From CAZAJS01 sp964485635 (GTDB taxonomy: Bacteria; Pseudomonadota; Gammaproteobacteria; Francisellales; Francisellaceae), in NCBI GenBank assembly GCA_964485635.1, contig CAZAJS010000075.1:1-5858 (forward strand): 5,858 nt of DNA, read 5' to 3'. Positions within the stretch are counted from its first letter, which is position 1. The number at the start of each line of letters is the position of its first letter. Below, one piece after another: positions 5,784-5,858 of this stretch. Under the pieces are notes generated by a model. The model ran no database searches and was not told the origin of the DNA. It saw nothing but the letters and a program-made list of their open reading frames with translations. The position numbers were made by a program, and so were the translations under genes.

Positions 5784-5811
5784 ATTATAGCAAGCCAGAA
5801 CAAAATGAAAA
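5784..5811 (-). promoter_or_regulatory. Promoter of tRNA-Ser(UGA), extended -10 type
   Basis: The minus strand shows TGC directly before a perfect TATAAT (5789-5784), an extended -10. The -35 is TTTTCA (5811-5806, four of six matches) with a 16-bp spacer. Transcription would start near 5777, about 9 nt before the mature tRNA 5' end. The AT-rich stretch upstream (about 5820-5850) could help as an UP-like element, though that is inference. Confidence 0.65.
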
Positions 5812-5858
5812 GGGGCCAAGGCAAAATATTTGTATTTTTTATTGGTTTGGTGGATTTT

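Overview
The window looks like a stretch of chromosome from a moderately AT-rich gammaproteobacterium. The grounds are a yebC-ruvC-ruvA operon of gammaproteobacterial type, a serine tRNA with an encoded CCA end, and a GlmS-like (type II) glucosamine-6-phosphate deaminase next to nagA. I cannot name a genus. A YlqF/RbgA GTPase is best known from Gram-positive bacteria but also occurs in some gammaproteobacteria.

Layout. Positions 1-1684 hold a minus-strand amino-sugar catabolic pair: a complete SIS-domain deaminase (NagB-II), followed after one base by the first 217 codons of nagA, which runs off the left edge. A divergent control region (1685-1856) separates it from a plus-strand pair: the circularly permuted ribosome-assembly GTPase RbgA/YlqF (1857-2699) and a 17-bp-overlapping glutathionyl-hydroquinone reductase of the YqjG/ECM4 family (2683-3597). 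This pair converges, with only 6 bp between stop codons, on a minus-strand operon yebC-ruvC-ruvA (5521-3604), whose genes are joined by two ATGA stop/start overlaps. Upstream of yebC lies a minus-strand tRNA-Ser(UGA) (5768-5679) with its own extended -10 promoter. No stretch longer than about 300 bp lacks a gene.

How the genes work together. NagA deacetylates GlcNAc-6-phosphate, and NagB-II converts the resulting GlcN-6-phosphate to fructose-6-phosphate and ammonia. RuvA and RuvC act at Holliday junctions, but the usual partner gene ruvB is not next to ruvA. RbgA matures the large ribosomal subunit. The hydroquinone reductase clears glutathionylated quinones and has no obvious link to ribosome assembly beyond co-transcription.

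Most genes are ordinary core genes and I see no evidence of a new multi-gene system. The points most worth a second look are: an RbgA whose G4 guanine-specificity motif reads THTD instead of NKxD; a terminator-like hairpin plus T-tract on the plus strand inside ruvA; and, at the same place on the minus strand, an in-phase A-AAA-AAA run followed almost at once by a -1-frame stop, which could yield a truncated RuvA.
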